Source: Adineta steineri
Lineage: Eukaryota; Rotifera; Eurotatoria; Adinetida; Adinetidae
NCBI GenBank assembly: GCA_905250115.1
Contig: CAJNOI010000005.1
Location: 434,001-498,000, forward strand
Direction of reading: 5' to 3'
DNA length: 64,000 bases
This document shows, piece by piece, positions 1 through 11,066 of the stretch. The translations under genes and the position numbers were made by a program. Position 1 is the first letter of the stretch, and each line of letters begins with the position of its first letter. The notes under the pieces were generated by a model. The model saw only the letters and a program-made list of their open reading frames with translations. It searched no databases and had not been told where the DNA came from.

Positions 1-3000
1 CCTTGAAATATAAATCAAAAAAATTTCAATGAATAATTAAAAAAATAATGGAATAAATTACCAATATCTGAGCTTCTCGCATATATTTGTGGTTGATTGA
101 ATATTTTTTCTTCGATACGATTATAGAAATCATGGTCACTAATAAAATGAGCGTTTTCATATTGACAAACTTTGTCAAGTTTTCCAAGTAAATAACCACA
201 AGCTCTACATAAAATATCTCCAGTTAATTCAGTACTTTCAGAAATATTTGTTTGTAATGCTATAGTTTTTAGAAGACTCTCTTCCCATTTTTGAATAAAC
301 GATTCCTAAACGAAATAAAGTCTAATATTAAAATAGATGAAAGAAAATTTCTTTACTTTAGCTTGTAAAACTCCTTGTCGAAAATCATCAAGAGAAATTC
401 CTTTCCATATTTCAAGAATATTTTTTAAGTTTTGTTCACATTGACGACTATCTCGCTCTTTAATATGATTCGGAGAATCTAAATAAATAAGTCTATATTC
501 TTATTGAACAAATATTTACAAGAAATCAGAAATATATATGAGCCGAATAAGACATTTATTAGGTCAGACAGAACCGTTTCTTTTTCTTATTTTCACCGAA
601 AAACAAGTAAATATGGCGTGTTGTAACGCTTGTCTACCTGAGTTAAAAAACGCCGTATTTACGCGTTATTAACGTGGTTTTTTTTACCTATTCTGTCTGA
701 CTGGATACCGCCTTTATTTGACTTTAATTTTTTATACGGATGTTTCTCCTGAATAAATTCATTTTGCACAAATATATGTAAAAATCTTGACGCTTTCAGC
801 TGCTATTTAATTAAAATTAATTAACTAATTAATCAATCAGTATTCAGTGAACATCATCGAACCATTTGAAGAAAATATCTATAACTGTGATGGTAGACTC
901 TAGGGTCAGAGTAACATCCATAGAACAAAAATGTCTGTCTTATCATTATATGAAGGTCATGGGAAAGAATTTGTATCTTTTGGAATTCTTCTCATACTCC
1001 ACATTCACTTATAAGTGCAGTTTTTCTTTTGAATACTCGTACTCCGTTACGTCGCTAACGAAAAGTAAATCTGTACATGACCCGAAAATAATGTTCTTAA
1101 TCACGAACTTTTTTAAACTAAGCTGCAAAAAGTGAAAATCAATGTCCTTTTTTAAGTAACATTGCTAAGATATGATTTTATTCCTTTGTATGTTCTATAG
1201 TTTTACTTTATTAAACGTTTAAGAGTAACAATGCTAGATAAAATTGACATGCTTTCATGATATGAATATTAATTTGTATGACAGATGTATTACCTTTTGT
1301 AGTGATAAGATAATATTTACAGTCTGTAGCTCGTGCACGAACACGTGCTTGAACTGTTCCAATACTATCAGGAACAAACTAAAAAGAAATTTTATTTTTC
1401 TAATTAATCTCTCTTCGAAGCTATTTACATACATCATATCTTAATACTAATGAACATTGTGGTATATTTAAACCTGCTTGTACAACATCAGTAGAAATCA
1501 TTACATTATGAACACCTAATAATAATAATTATTATTATTAAAAAAATATATGTATGACTTTAAAATAAACAAACCAGTTTGAAATTCTTCTAATGTTGTG
1601 TTTTGACTTCTATTTAATTTTACATTACCAGCACTATTTTGACTAACTAACCAACATGGTTTAATAATATTCTATTTGTAAATAAATCAAACTAAGAAAT
1701 AAAAAGTAAGAATAGTTGACAAACTTTTAAATCTGAATGATTTTCTAAGAATTCACAAATTTTCTTTGCATAAAATATTTTTTCAACCAAAATGAGAGCT
1801 AAAACAAAATAAAATTTTATTAACAAAAAGGAAAACTAACAAATATTCAATTACCTCGACTATTTGTATTTTTTGCATGGTTTTTTAGTAATTCAACAAG
1901 TTTTTCCAATTTTGAATTTGTTAATATTTGCTCAGAATCTTCAATTTCCTTTAATTTTTTTTCGAATATATCATGACAATGATTATAAATCAATGTATCT
2001 ATATTAATTGGATGTTCTCGACCTTTATACATAATTTCAAACTGATCTTTTAGATCCGAAAGAACCATATGAGGTGTTAAATCTGTCAAAGCTCGTAAAT
2101 GACGATAAATATGAAGAGTATAATTAAGTAAAAGAACAGATGAAAAATGTTGATTTTTCTGTTCGGATTGTTTTAATAATTCAAGATTTTGGTCATATCC
2201 ATTTTCATCGAATCTTTTTTCAGGAAAAATACGTAATGGATTTGTATCTTTATTAATAAATAAATATAAGATTAAATCTTTAAGTTCTTTTTCAATTGTT
2301 TTCCTTAATGTTTCATATTTATCTTGTTTCTCAACATAAATAATTTCATCATCAGATATACGTGTTACACATCGTTCAAGTTCTTCTTCATTTTCTTTTT
2401 CTGATAATGTAGTTATTTTTAAACAATTGAATATTGCACATAGATCAGTTAAACTTCGGATGACTTGAGAAGAAGAGAAACTTTGGACACCTATAATGAG
2501 AATATGAAAAGGCTGTGTTTGTTATAAATTCTATGTGAATGAGTCTAAAATTAAAATCTAACCGATTGCTGTTAATCCAATAATGATTGGTGGAGAATCA
2601 ACTGGTGGTATGTAATCGATATTTTTACACATAATATATTGCATTATTCCAATATATTGATTACGTGTTACACTATCATGACAATCATCAAAACAAAGTA
2701 AATCGATGTTAGATACCAATATTGTTTTAGCGTTCAAACAACTATTAAATAAATTAAATTTTTAAAAAAAAAAGAATTATAAATGAAAATAAAAACTTAC
2801 TTCAGAAGTCTTTGTGGTGTACAAATAATAATATCATAATTATCAGTATACTGTGTAACATCGATATGCTCATCACATGTTACGACTCGGAGATTTCCAA
2901 CTTGTTTTAATTTTTCTAACTGTTCTTTAAGCATTGCACGACGTGGTACAATGAAAAATGCTAAGAATTTCTTGTCATTTTCTGATGTTGTTTTTTTGAT

Positions 3001-3816
3001 AAGATAGTATTTAAATAATAAAGCTAAATATCATTACAAAAACATAATAATCAAAGTAAAAGAAAAGGAAAAAGGAACTAACCAGCAACAAGAGTTTTAC
3101 CACCACCTGCTCGTAAACATATTATTGTATTTCCTGCTTGAATAGCACTTTGTACCAAGACACGTTGATATTCGTAAGGTCGAATATTTTTCACATTGAT
3201 TTTTTGAAGAAATTCATCGGACCATATATCATTCTCAAATATTTCTAGATCGCTATTCTTCAAAGATAAAGTAGTTATTGGGGTTACAGGTTCATTAATG
3301 ACTGGTGAATCAAGTGAACTAGTTTGTTCAATATCTAAAAGAATAAATATTGATAATGGTCAACTGAAATTATTTCATTCTCACCAGATATTATCACCCC
3401 ATCTGTTAAAAAATCATTTACTAATTCATCAGGGGTTATACTGTTATTACGACCATTTTCTATTGGTTGAATATCTTCAGGCACTTTTACAGGAGGAGCA
3501 AATCCTTTAAAATTAAGTATTCAATGAATAAAAGAAATAACAATAATAATAGTTACTTACGAGCTTCGAATTCAGCAATTCTGTAAGCTACGGTAAGTAA
3601 TTTCATTCCTTCGAAGATCTTCATTAAATAACTACAATCTCTCTCTGATATACGTCCAAGATCGATTAATGTTGTGAAAATGACCACAAGTGGTGCATCT
3701 CGCTGTCGTCTTGGTATATCATCACCAAGTAGAAAAACAAATCTCTTATGTTCTTCATCGGTTAAGTCATTTTCAACATCGAGTAATAATTGACGAAACT
3801 GAATATCCGATGGCAT
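1..3816 (-). CDS. RIG-I-like receptor helicase with N-terminal death effector domain (3' end outside window)
   Basis: Reading leftwards, the exons give: a DED-like helical domain (3816 to about 3565; FVFLLGDDIPRR); an acidic linker (about 3505-3391); helicase motif I (AGGGKT, near 3100); CTPQRLLK (about 2805); motif II as DDCH (near 2690) followed by IIIGLTAI; a helical insert (about 2450-1850); motif V (STDVVQAGLNIPQC, near 1480); motif VI as QARVRAR (near 1345); and, from about position 200 leftwards, the start of a C-terminal regulatory domain (ILCRACGYLLG), whose CxxC fits the zinc site of RIG-I/MDA5. The order and the DECH-type box match the RIG-I/MDA5/Dicer helicase group, and the CxxC domain points to RIG-I-like rather than Dicer. 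Members of the family bind cytosolic dsRNA or 5'-triphosphate RNA and signal through N-terminal death-fold domains. The last visible exon is 305-62 with a GT donor, so the gene continues off the left edge. Start: ATG at 3816, but a good acceptor (TTTCATTTTAG) sits just upstream, so an earlier exon is possible. An 800-bp intron (1286-483) holds a MITE-like element. Confidence 0.85.
563..701. mobile_element. MITE-like inverted-repeat element in helicase intron
   Basis: A perfect 11-bp terminal inverted repeat, GTCAGACAGAA (563-573) and TTCTGTCTGAC (691-701), encloses 117 bp. An internal pair, AAATATGGCG (609-618) and CGCCGTATTT (651-660), matches at 9 of 10 positions, so the whole element can fold on itself. 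It has no coding capacity and lies inside the 800-bp intron of the RIG-I-like gene, much longer than most introns here. I see no clear target-site duplication. Confidence 0.6.
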
Positions 3817-3973
3817 TAACTTAATAGTTAAATTACAATCTAAAATGAAATATAAATCACATAAAATATTATTGAGCGAATATAACAAAGCAAAAACAAA
3901 ACAGATTGCGTTTTTTTTTCTTTTCGGGGAAAAACAAGCAGATTATGAAAAATTTCAAATAGTTTCATGATGT

Positions 3974-4324
3974 TTATGGATTAAAACGATTAAATAAATT
4001 CGAAGCATTGTTTAGTGGTTCATTTCGATTATTGGATCTTGCTGTTGCTGAATATTCTCTTAATGTACGTGCTAAATCCTTCCGTCCAATTTCATCAAGA
4101 CGAACAATAAGATAATCAACATTATCAGGAGTAATTTTTTGTCGACTAATTAATGCTTCCCATATAATATTCATTGGTGTTCGATGATTATCAGCAATAG
4201 CATCAAGATCTCGTCGTGGTACATCGGCATCAAGAAGAAAACTGAGCATATGACGATCATTCACAGATAATTTATGATCAATATCAATTAAAACATTACG
4301 AAGTTTAAGTTCATTTGGATCCAT
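3974..4324 (-). CDS. Death effector domain protein, or first DED exon of the RIG-I-like gene
   Basis: Intact 116-codon frame from a true ATG. Residues about 5-95 form a DED-like six-helix pattern: an LRNVLIDIDHKL opening helix, then LSFLLDADVPRRD, then a final helix with IGRKDLARTL, which keeps the RxDL motif of DEDs. The tail is Asn-rich (RSNNRNEPLNN) and ends in TAA. It lies only about 135 bp upstream of the acceptor in front of the DED-helicase frame. Such a gap is short for a 3' UTR plus a promoter. The possibilities are: a separate DED adaptor gene; an exon spliced into the helicase gene through a weak phase-1 donor near 3980, giving tandem DEDs; or an operon-like pair resolved by spliced-leader trans-splicing, which is known in bdelloids. 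DEDs mediate homotypic assembly with caspase-8, FADD and similar proteins. Confidence 0.75.
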   Translation of the reverse strand: MDPNELKLRNVLIDIDHKLSVNDRHMLSFLLDADVPRRDLDAIADNHRTPMNIIWEALISRQKITPDNVDYLIVRLDEIGRKDLARTLREYSATARSNNRNEPLNNASNLFNRFNP

Positions 4325-4916
4325 CTTGAATACAAAATAAATAAAATATAATTATCAAGCAAAGATAATAAATTATTAAATACTAATATAAATTATCAAG
4401 TTAACCTTTTTATTATAATTGTGTATCGTTTGTTTTTCTTATTACTACTAATATTCGTATAGATAACATACATCCTTATACTAAATTACAATGCTTTTAT
4501 AACATAAATATATATTAAAGAAAAATTTTAACAATTTCTCCATATGCACCCGTTAAATTCGTGCGTACATAACATGTGATTTATTGTATTTTTTTCAGAG
4601 AAGAAATAGATAAACGAGGCAAGAAAAATAAATGAATATTGAATATAAGTCGATAGAATAACCGTTAATTTATTTTTTAGCTCAATACGCACTTACAATA
4701 ATTAATTATTGTTTCTATAACCTTGCTAGTATTTTATTCAGTCAATACAAGATTTAGAAATTAATGAAATAATATAAATACTTGATATATGAAATTATGT
4801 ACACAATGTTCAAATATCTATTTGATTATATATTATCTTAAACAAAGAACACAAGAAGAAAATTTACAATAGAAATGAATTATAACAACAGAGAGATAAA
4901 ATCGTTTTTTATTGAT
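4325..4916. other. Intergenic, AT-rich
   Basis: 592 bp between the DED frame and the 3' end of cornichon. It should hold the 5' region of the DED/helicase gene and the 3' flank of cornichon. I see no open frame, RNA gene or clear repeat. Confidence 0.6.
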
Positions 4917-5404
4917 TTATTCACGAATAAGTTCAGCAATCATACAATAGAGATAGTAAAAAAATGTAACCATATAAAAACCGAGTTTAATCCATCCTTC
5001 ACGTTGTGCTAAATTTAATATATGAGCATTCATTATTGTTGTTGGATCATATACACCAAATCCACTCATCATTGAACGTGTACGATATTTATTAATATGA
5101 TATGCAATTAATGGCATATTAAAAAATAATGTTAACCATTGACCACCAATAAGAAAAAGAAAATTAATAAAAATATGTGTTGCATATTCAGGTAATACAA
5201 GTGGATTTAATGAATTGCATTGTTCTATTGGATTTTTATGATCATTTTTTAATTCATCAAAAGCAATTATCTATTACAAAAATAAATAAATATCTATATG
5301 AATTATAAAGAAAAATTTCTTACATGCCATATTGCAAAAAAGATGAGTAATGCAGTAAGAATAAGTGCAATAATATAAGCAAGTGCTACAAAAGTAAATG
5401 CCAT
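4917..5404 (-). CDS. CNIH: Cornichon family ER cargo receptor
   Basis: Two exons, 5404-5324 and 5270-4917, separated by a 53-bp intron (GTAAGA...ATAG), encode 144 residues, the usual cornichon length. The N terminus MAFTF...IALILTALLIFFAIWH is the first hydrophobic segment, followed by IIAFDEL and QCNSLNPLVLPEY, both hallmark cornichon sequences. The C-terminal half has YDPTTIMNA, a QREGWIKLGFY stretch and a last hydrophobic segment FFYYLYCMI. Cornichons select transmembrane cargo (TGF-alpha-like ligands, AMPA receptors) for COPII vesicles at the ER. The sequence is closer to the CNIH1/2/3 group than to CNIH4, judging by the LNPLVLPEY and MPL-YHI motifs. ATG at 5404 is the only sensible start. 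It is transcribed divergently from ERO1. Confidence 0.95.
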
Positions 5405-5689
5405 TATTGTTCAGAATACGTATAAATGATTGAGATAACTCTTGGAGAGATAACAATTAAATTAAAATTCGTGTATGAAACAAGGGAAAAAACCCGAACA
5501 GTTTTTATTGGTTCGATTTTATCGAATACGATGATAGCGCTACAAACAAATAATTATAGTTTAATTGTGCGGGTGTGACAAGTGTTTTTTATCTATTCTG
5601 TACCTTCTGTACATTACTTTGATGAGTCATTGTCCAACTGACACATACAAATTCAATTGAATTTTTTTTTTTCGTGATTTTTGATATAA
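5405..5689. promoter_or_regulatory. Divergent promoter region, cornichon / ERO1
   Basis: 285 bp separate the two start codons, so the promoters and 5' UTRs of both early-secretory-pathway genes must lie here or overlap. No TATA box or initiator can be assigned with confidence. A T-rich run precedes the ERO1 start codon. Confidence 0.4.
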
Positions 5690-7050
5690 ATGATTAAAGA
5701 TATTTGCTTATCATTTGTGATCTTAATTATTTATTGTTATAAAGTATCAAGTAATGAAGAATGTAAAATAATTAATGATAATGATAAAATTGATGATTGT
5801 AATTGCCGAATATCCGATTTACATGAACTGAATAATCAACGTCTTCGTCCATTATTACAACAAATAGTTAATAAAAATTATTTTCGATTTTATCCAGTTA
5901 ATCTACGTAAAAAATGTCAATTTTGGTTTGATGATGGTCAATGTTCACGTCGATCATGTGCAATACAACCATGTCCAATTGAACAAGTACCAGAACCTTT
6001 ACGTAATAAAATCGCACAATCGAATGAAAATTGTTTAGCAACTGATACAAATTCTACACTTGGATTAGTTAATAAAAATTTAAGTACAGAACATAAACAA
6101 ACTATTGAAAATTGGATTGAATTTGATGATAAACAATCGGAAAATTTTTGTTATGTTGATGATGAAACATCAATTGATTTAGAATATATTGATTTATTAA
6201 TTAATCCTGAACGTTATACTGGTTATACAGGACCATCTGCTCAAAGAGTTTGGTCAGCAATCTATAATGAAAATTGTTTTTTTCTTCCTGATTCAAAAAT
6301 TTTCTATAATCTTCAACAAAAACGTTTAAATATACATAAAATGTGTGTTGAAGGACGAACATTTTATCGTCTTATATCAGGTCTTCATACAAGTATATCA
6401 ATACATTTATGTGCACAATATTTTTTTCCAACAATTGGTGGTGGTTATTCAGGTGTAGATGGACGATGGGGACCTAATCTAAATGAATTTAAACATCGTT
6501 TTGATCCAGAAACAACCGATGGCGAAGGACCAAAATGGTTAAAAAATGTTTATTTTATTTATTTAATTGAATTACGTGCTATTTACAAAGCAAGAAAATT
6601 CTTACAAGATCAAACATATTTTACTGGAAATGAAATTGATGATTTACATACGAAAGAATTAATAACAAATAATTTATTAAAAGAAATTAAACCATTTGCA
6701 AATTATTTTGATGAACAAAATTTATTTCAGAATGGAAATGATTTATTAAAAACTGAATTTAAAGAACATTTTAGAAATATAACTCGTATCATGGATTGTG
6801 TTGGTTGTGATAAATGTAAACTATGGGGAAAATTACAAATACAAGCATTAGGTAGAATAAAATATTTTTCTTAATTGTCTAAATAAATTTGTTTTTTTAA
6901 GGTACATCGTTAAAAATTCTTTTTTCTGAAAGTCCAATACAATTACAACGATCAGAAATTGTGTCACTTATTAATGGATTTAATCGATTATCAACAAGTT
7001 TATATAATCTTGAATATACATTTAAAACATGTATAAAAACTGATCTTTAG
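5690..7050 (+). CDS. ERO1: ERO1 ER oxidoreductin (protein disulfide oxidase)
   Basis: Exons 5690-6851 and 6902-7050, joined across a 50-bp intron, encode 436 residues. A hydrophobic N terminus (about residues 5-20) is a signal peptide. The shuttle disulfide motif is visible as GQCSRRSC, and the active-site CxxCxxC as CVGCDKC followed by LWGKLQIQALG, exactly the ERO1 signature. The FAD-binding core is recognisable from YTGYTGPSAQRVW, SGLHTSISIHLC and FKHRFDPE. ERO1 reoxidises protein disulfide isomerase in the ER lumen, passing electrons through FAD to oxygen with release of H2O2. Length, cysteines and order all agree with a functional enzyme; no lesion is seen. The last exon carries GTSLKILFSE and ends in TAG. 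Confidence 0.96.
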
Positions 7051-7286
7051 AAGAAGAATTAGAATGATCTTATTTTTTTTTATACATTCTAGTCATTTCT
7101 TGACATGAGAATTTTACTCAAATTTAGGGAAATATAGAGGGGCTATTGAACTAATTATTATATTCCATGTTTTTATCCTATTTGTATAGAGTTTATTAAC
7201 ATTTAATGTTATATAAAGAAATCGCATTTTTTTTGTTTTTGTTATTCATTAAAAATAAATTATTTGTTATGAATTACATGACATGG

Positions 7287-8067
7287 TTAACTAATGATAT
7301 AGCGCATTCGAATTGAAACTAAGGAAAGTCTACAATAATTCATGCTCATGGATTGTTCCTCTACGATATATAAATACTTAGGTGTATTTTCAATCTGTTG
7401 TAGGATACGAAACAACAAAATAAAAATAAATAAATTGAATACTTGATTATCTTCAGAGTGTGAATAGATATTTGTAATATTTGTTCGTCGAGCATCTGCA
7501 TCAAACAGATCAAAATATTTTTTTAAAGAATAAGCTCGAAACATTTCTCTTCCAGTAGATTTATCTGATCGACGTACATAAACAGCAATTCTATGATCTG
7601 CTAATGTCATACCAAATGTTCCTGCAATTTAATAGACAATTGATCCAAAACCTGACCAAGCAAATTGTCGAATGATTGCAAATCGTTTATTTGTACAATT
7701 TATTGGATGTTGATGATCAAATGACCATTTTTGTGCTTGTAAAGTATTTTCTATAGAAAGTTCATTTGTTGATCAAATTAGTACAGGAATAAAGTTGTTT
7801 TTTTGGTCCTTCAGTATATTCAACAGATTGACATGGTAATAAACGTGCTATACGAAAATAATTGTCATCAGCGAGACATAATGATCAAAGATGGGTTCCA
7901 TTTTGTACATCAGGAAATCGATTAGAAGTTGAATTATCATAATAATCAAAGAGAACATATACGATAAGTAAAATTATTTGAAACAATATTATACGTTTGA
8001 TTATTTCTCTACAAAGAATAAAGATAACTATTTCGAAGCTTACGTGTGAAATGAGTGTCAGCATCAT
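7287..8067 (-). pseudogene. Broken alpha-1,6-fucosyltransferase-like (GT23) gene
   Basis: Read leftwards: a short N terminus with a hydrophobic signal-anchor (LFQIILLIVYVLFDYY) ends at a TGA just after DVQNGTHL; the same frame then resumes (LADDNYFRIARLLPC). Near 7775 the coding frame shifts, continuing as WSFDHQHPINCTNKRF and FAWSGFGSIVY, then meets a TAA where a Gln codon would fit, then continues as IAVYVRRSDKSTGREMF. The VRRxDKxxxE stretch and the preceding GxGS region resemble the GDP-fucose-binding region of FUT8-type GT23 enzymes. Two in-frame stops and a frameshift make it a pseudogene. After an intron (about 7450-7396) the remaining coding sequence is also out of frame. The family assignment rests on short motifs only; another type II Golgi glycosyltransferase is possible. 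Confidence 0.55.
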
Positions 8068-8339
8068 TTCTCAAACTTCTTCTTAATAGTCATTTTCCTT
8101 TGATGATCGTTCCTTAACACATAGAAAGAAAAGAAAAAAGAGAGAAGAAACTGTTTTCTTTTGTTCTCTGAGAAGAGAAGAAGAAGAAATACAATTCTTT
8201 TTCTTTACTAGTACGATGAATTTTACTGGAAATATTTATTTAGTTTGTGTGATATATTTACATTATAAAACATGTTAAGGTTCAACGTTCTACTTTTATT
8301 ATAACAAGTTAAGATATAAAAATATAATGAATATTTTGA

Positions 8340-10579
8340 TTAAATCCAAATTTGAATAGCTTCATCCGTACATCGTAAACGATACGGTCGACTAAGTGGT
8401 TGTTCATGTAATTGTTTTCGAATTAGATGAGGAAAACAAGGTGAATGATATTGAGCTTGTCGCATAAAATATATATAGAATGAGACAAGCTCTTGGAATT
8501 TGTCAATAATAAAACGAATAATATTTACAATCATAATCGTAGATTTATTTTTACCATCAACAACGCATAATGGTTTCCATTCTTGAAAGTTATATGAATT
8601 AAAAATATGAAACGTGAGATTTTTCAAGTTGGGTAATTGATTGTACAATCGTATGCAAAATCGTTCAGCTTTCAATAATGTTATCGTACAATCCCATATA
8701 TTTAATGATTGTATCTAATTTAAAAAAAATTTTATTACATGGAAAATTAAAATATTTATAATAGTCATCTTTCTCTTATATCAAACTTCGAAAATAGAAA
8801 TAACTTGACTGAAACTAACAAATACTCATTATAACTTATAATTATTATATAAGTTCAATTAATTTTATTTCTTTATTAGAAAACGAATACTTACTTGTTC
8901 ATTAATACGATTTCCTAGATTGTTCTTGTTACGTAATATCATACAAGGTAGACGACCAATATCATCACTTATTTCTAATGTACGTACATTAAATGCCATT
9001 TTTAATATTGCTTCTAATAAACTAGACTTAATAAAATCAGTCCCACAAATTGATATTTTTGTTAATGATGACCATGGAACCATTGAAGATGCGAGACTAG
9101 TACAATCCGTGAGGTCTGAAAAACAGCTATTATACATAAAACCATTGAGGTGAAATTCTTGAACATGCCGAAACAATTTCAATGAATTCATTGTCGTCTG
9201 AGAAAATCTATTTTAAAATAAAACAATTTCATTTGTTTTTTGACACAAATCAAATAGTTTGTACGTACATCTGAGAATTTCTACACAGTAAATGAGATGA
9301 AAACTTTTTGTCATTGTAAAGTATCGTGTAAACAATGAAACTATGACAATTACTATCAATATCATCATGATTAGTTTCTTGGATAAATATTTTTGACTGT
9401 TGTCGATAAACAAACAGATTATTAATAAATGAATTCAAAATTCTTTTTTCTTCGACATCGTACATAATACGAAAAAGTAGATTAAGATCATATGTTGCTG
9501 ATGCATTGAGTCGACTGAGACATAATTGATGGATAATGTCACTTGATATAATTAATGGATCAGATATATATGTGTATTCATGTAATTTCAATGATAGATG
9601 ACTCAATTGGTTCAATATAGATGATAAAATTGTCATAGAACGATGAAAACTATGATTATTTGCACAAATTATTGATAATTTAGATAGATATAAAAGAAAA
9701 CGAGCATTGATAGGTGAACTAAAATATTTAACGTTACTTTTACATTTTATATTAGAAATAATAGTACATACGATCTTATATTGAAGTAATTTTTGTCCTT
9801 TATCGATGGATCTTTCACGCCAATAGAAAGATTTTCAATCAATGGTATACAAGTAAGTAAACGTTCCAGAAAGTATGATGAATTCATACCGAGAATCAAT
9901 TTTCGAAGATGTCTAGTGTTCGATATATTCGGCAAATAAATTCGTGGCATTAATGAATATTGATCTAATTGGATTTGTTTTTCATAACAAATATCAAACG
10001 GAAGTTGACAAACTGTTAGACGAGGCAATTGTGAACATACCTTTAAAAATAGACGAAATCAATTCAAATTCTATTTATAATTCAAATGTTTTTTCTTACT
10101 TTAGTTAAGTAAAGTCCTTCGATTTTTTGCTCCTTGAAAGAACTATAATCGATTACATCAACTATTAAAGTATGTATTTGCTTTATTAGATGACTCCGTA
10201 ATAATCTATCGAATTCATATGGTTTGATGTCAATAAGATGAAGACGTTGCAGTGATAATGATAGATGACATCGAAGAGATGATGAGATCAGTGACCATCC
10301 ACCAATAACATTTGTTAACGTCACACGTAATGAAACAAGTCTACTGCCAATTACTTTCAAGATTTTCTGACAATAATCAGTAAACATTAACAATGACATT
10401 GTAGAATCAGCAATATGAATATGCCACAAATATTCATACATAATCATTCTTAATAATCGTTTGTTTACTGATGAAAATGATTGAATAATCTCAATAGGAG
10501 ATAAATATTTGAATATATAAAAAATAACATCAATAGGTAACGACTCAAATGTAGTAATGCTCATGATTTTGATACTCAT
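8340..10579 (-). CDS. F-box protein, bdelloid-type expanded family
   Basis: Five exons (10579-10100, 10040-9774, about 9735-9277, about 9205-8898, about 8717-8340) join in one open frame of roughly 630 codons with normal GT/AG borders. The N terminus FESLPIDVIFYIFKYL followed by an IIQSFSSVNKRL stretch is a clear F-box (about residues 10-50), which would bind Skp1 in an SCF ubiquitin ligase. The rest is a chain of hydrophobic strand-helix segments (LRKLILGM, IPLIENLSIG, VRTLEISDDIG, LPNLKNLTFHIF) like a degenerate leucine-rich-repeat substrate-binding region. Start: ATG at 10579 or 10564, both just before the F-box; upstream in-frame codons encode an unlikely hydrophobic leader. The substrate cannot be predicted. 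No lesion was seen. Confidence 0.75.
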
Positions 10580-11066
10580 CTTACTCGAATTAATATATAT
10601 ATTCATATACGTAATGGCATAGGAATGAAACAGACTGAAAAAATAAAGTAACATGATTGGTTAATTCACGTTAAATTAAGCGGGTATGTTTGAACTCATA
10701 CACTATCGTCTGTTTGTTTCACGAGCATTGTTTTTGTTTTCAACATCTCATTAGAAAAGAAAAAAAATCATTGACATTAGTAATTATGCAAGGTTGTTTT
10801 TATAGTTTGTTTGGAAACATCTTATAAGTACCATTCACAATTTAACAAATCATATGATAGATATTGAATGAAAATATAAATATTACATCGATACGAAGGA
10901 AAATTTTATAAAAAAATCCTTTCCAGTTCATGTGAATGTGATAAAATAGTGTTTTTTTTCATCCGTAAACTTTAGTAAATTCGTTTGGTCTTTTACAGTT
11001 AGGTATGAAATAAATTTCACGCCATATCAGACTTTAGATAAAGGTCTTCCATTTTAAATCTAACCT
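10580..11066. other. Intergenic, 5' flank of the F-box gene
   Basis: AT-rich sequence upstream of the F-box gene, likely containing its promoter. No gene or repeat was recognised. Confidence 0.5.

Noticed and set aside
866..1444. Short frames in the RIG-I-like gene intron
   Set aside because: The first starts at TTG, and the others overlap the motif VI exon in the wrong frame; none resembles a protein.
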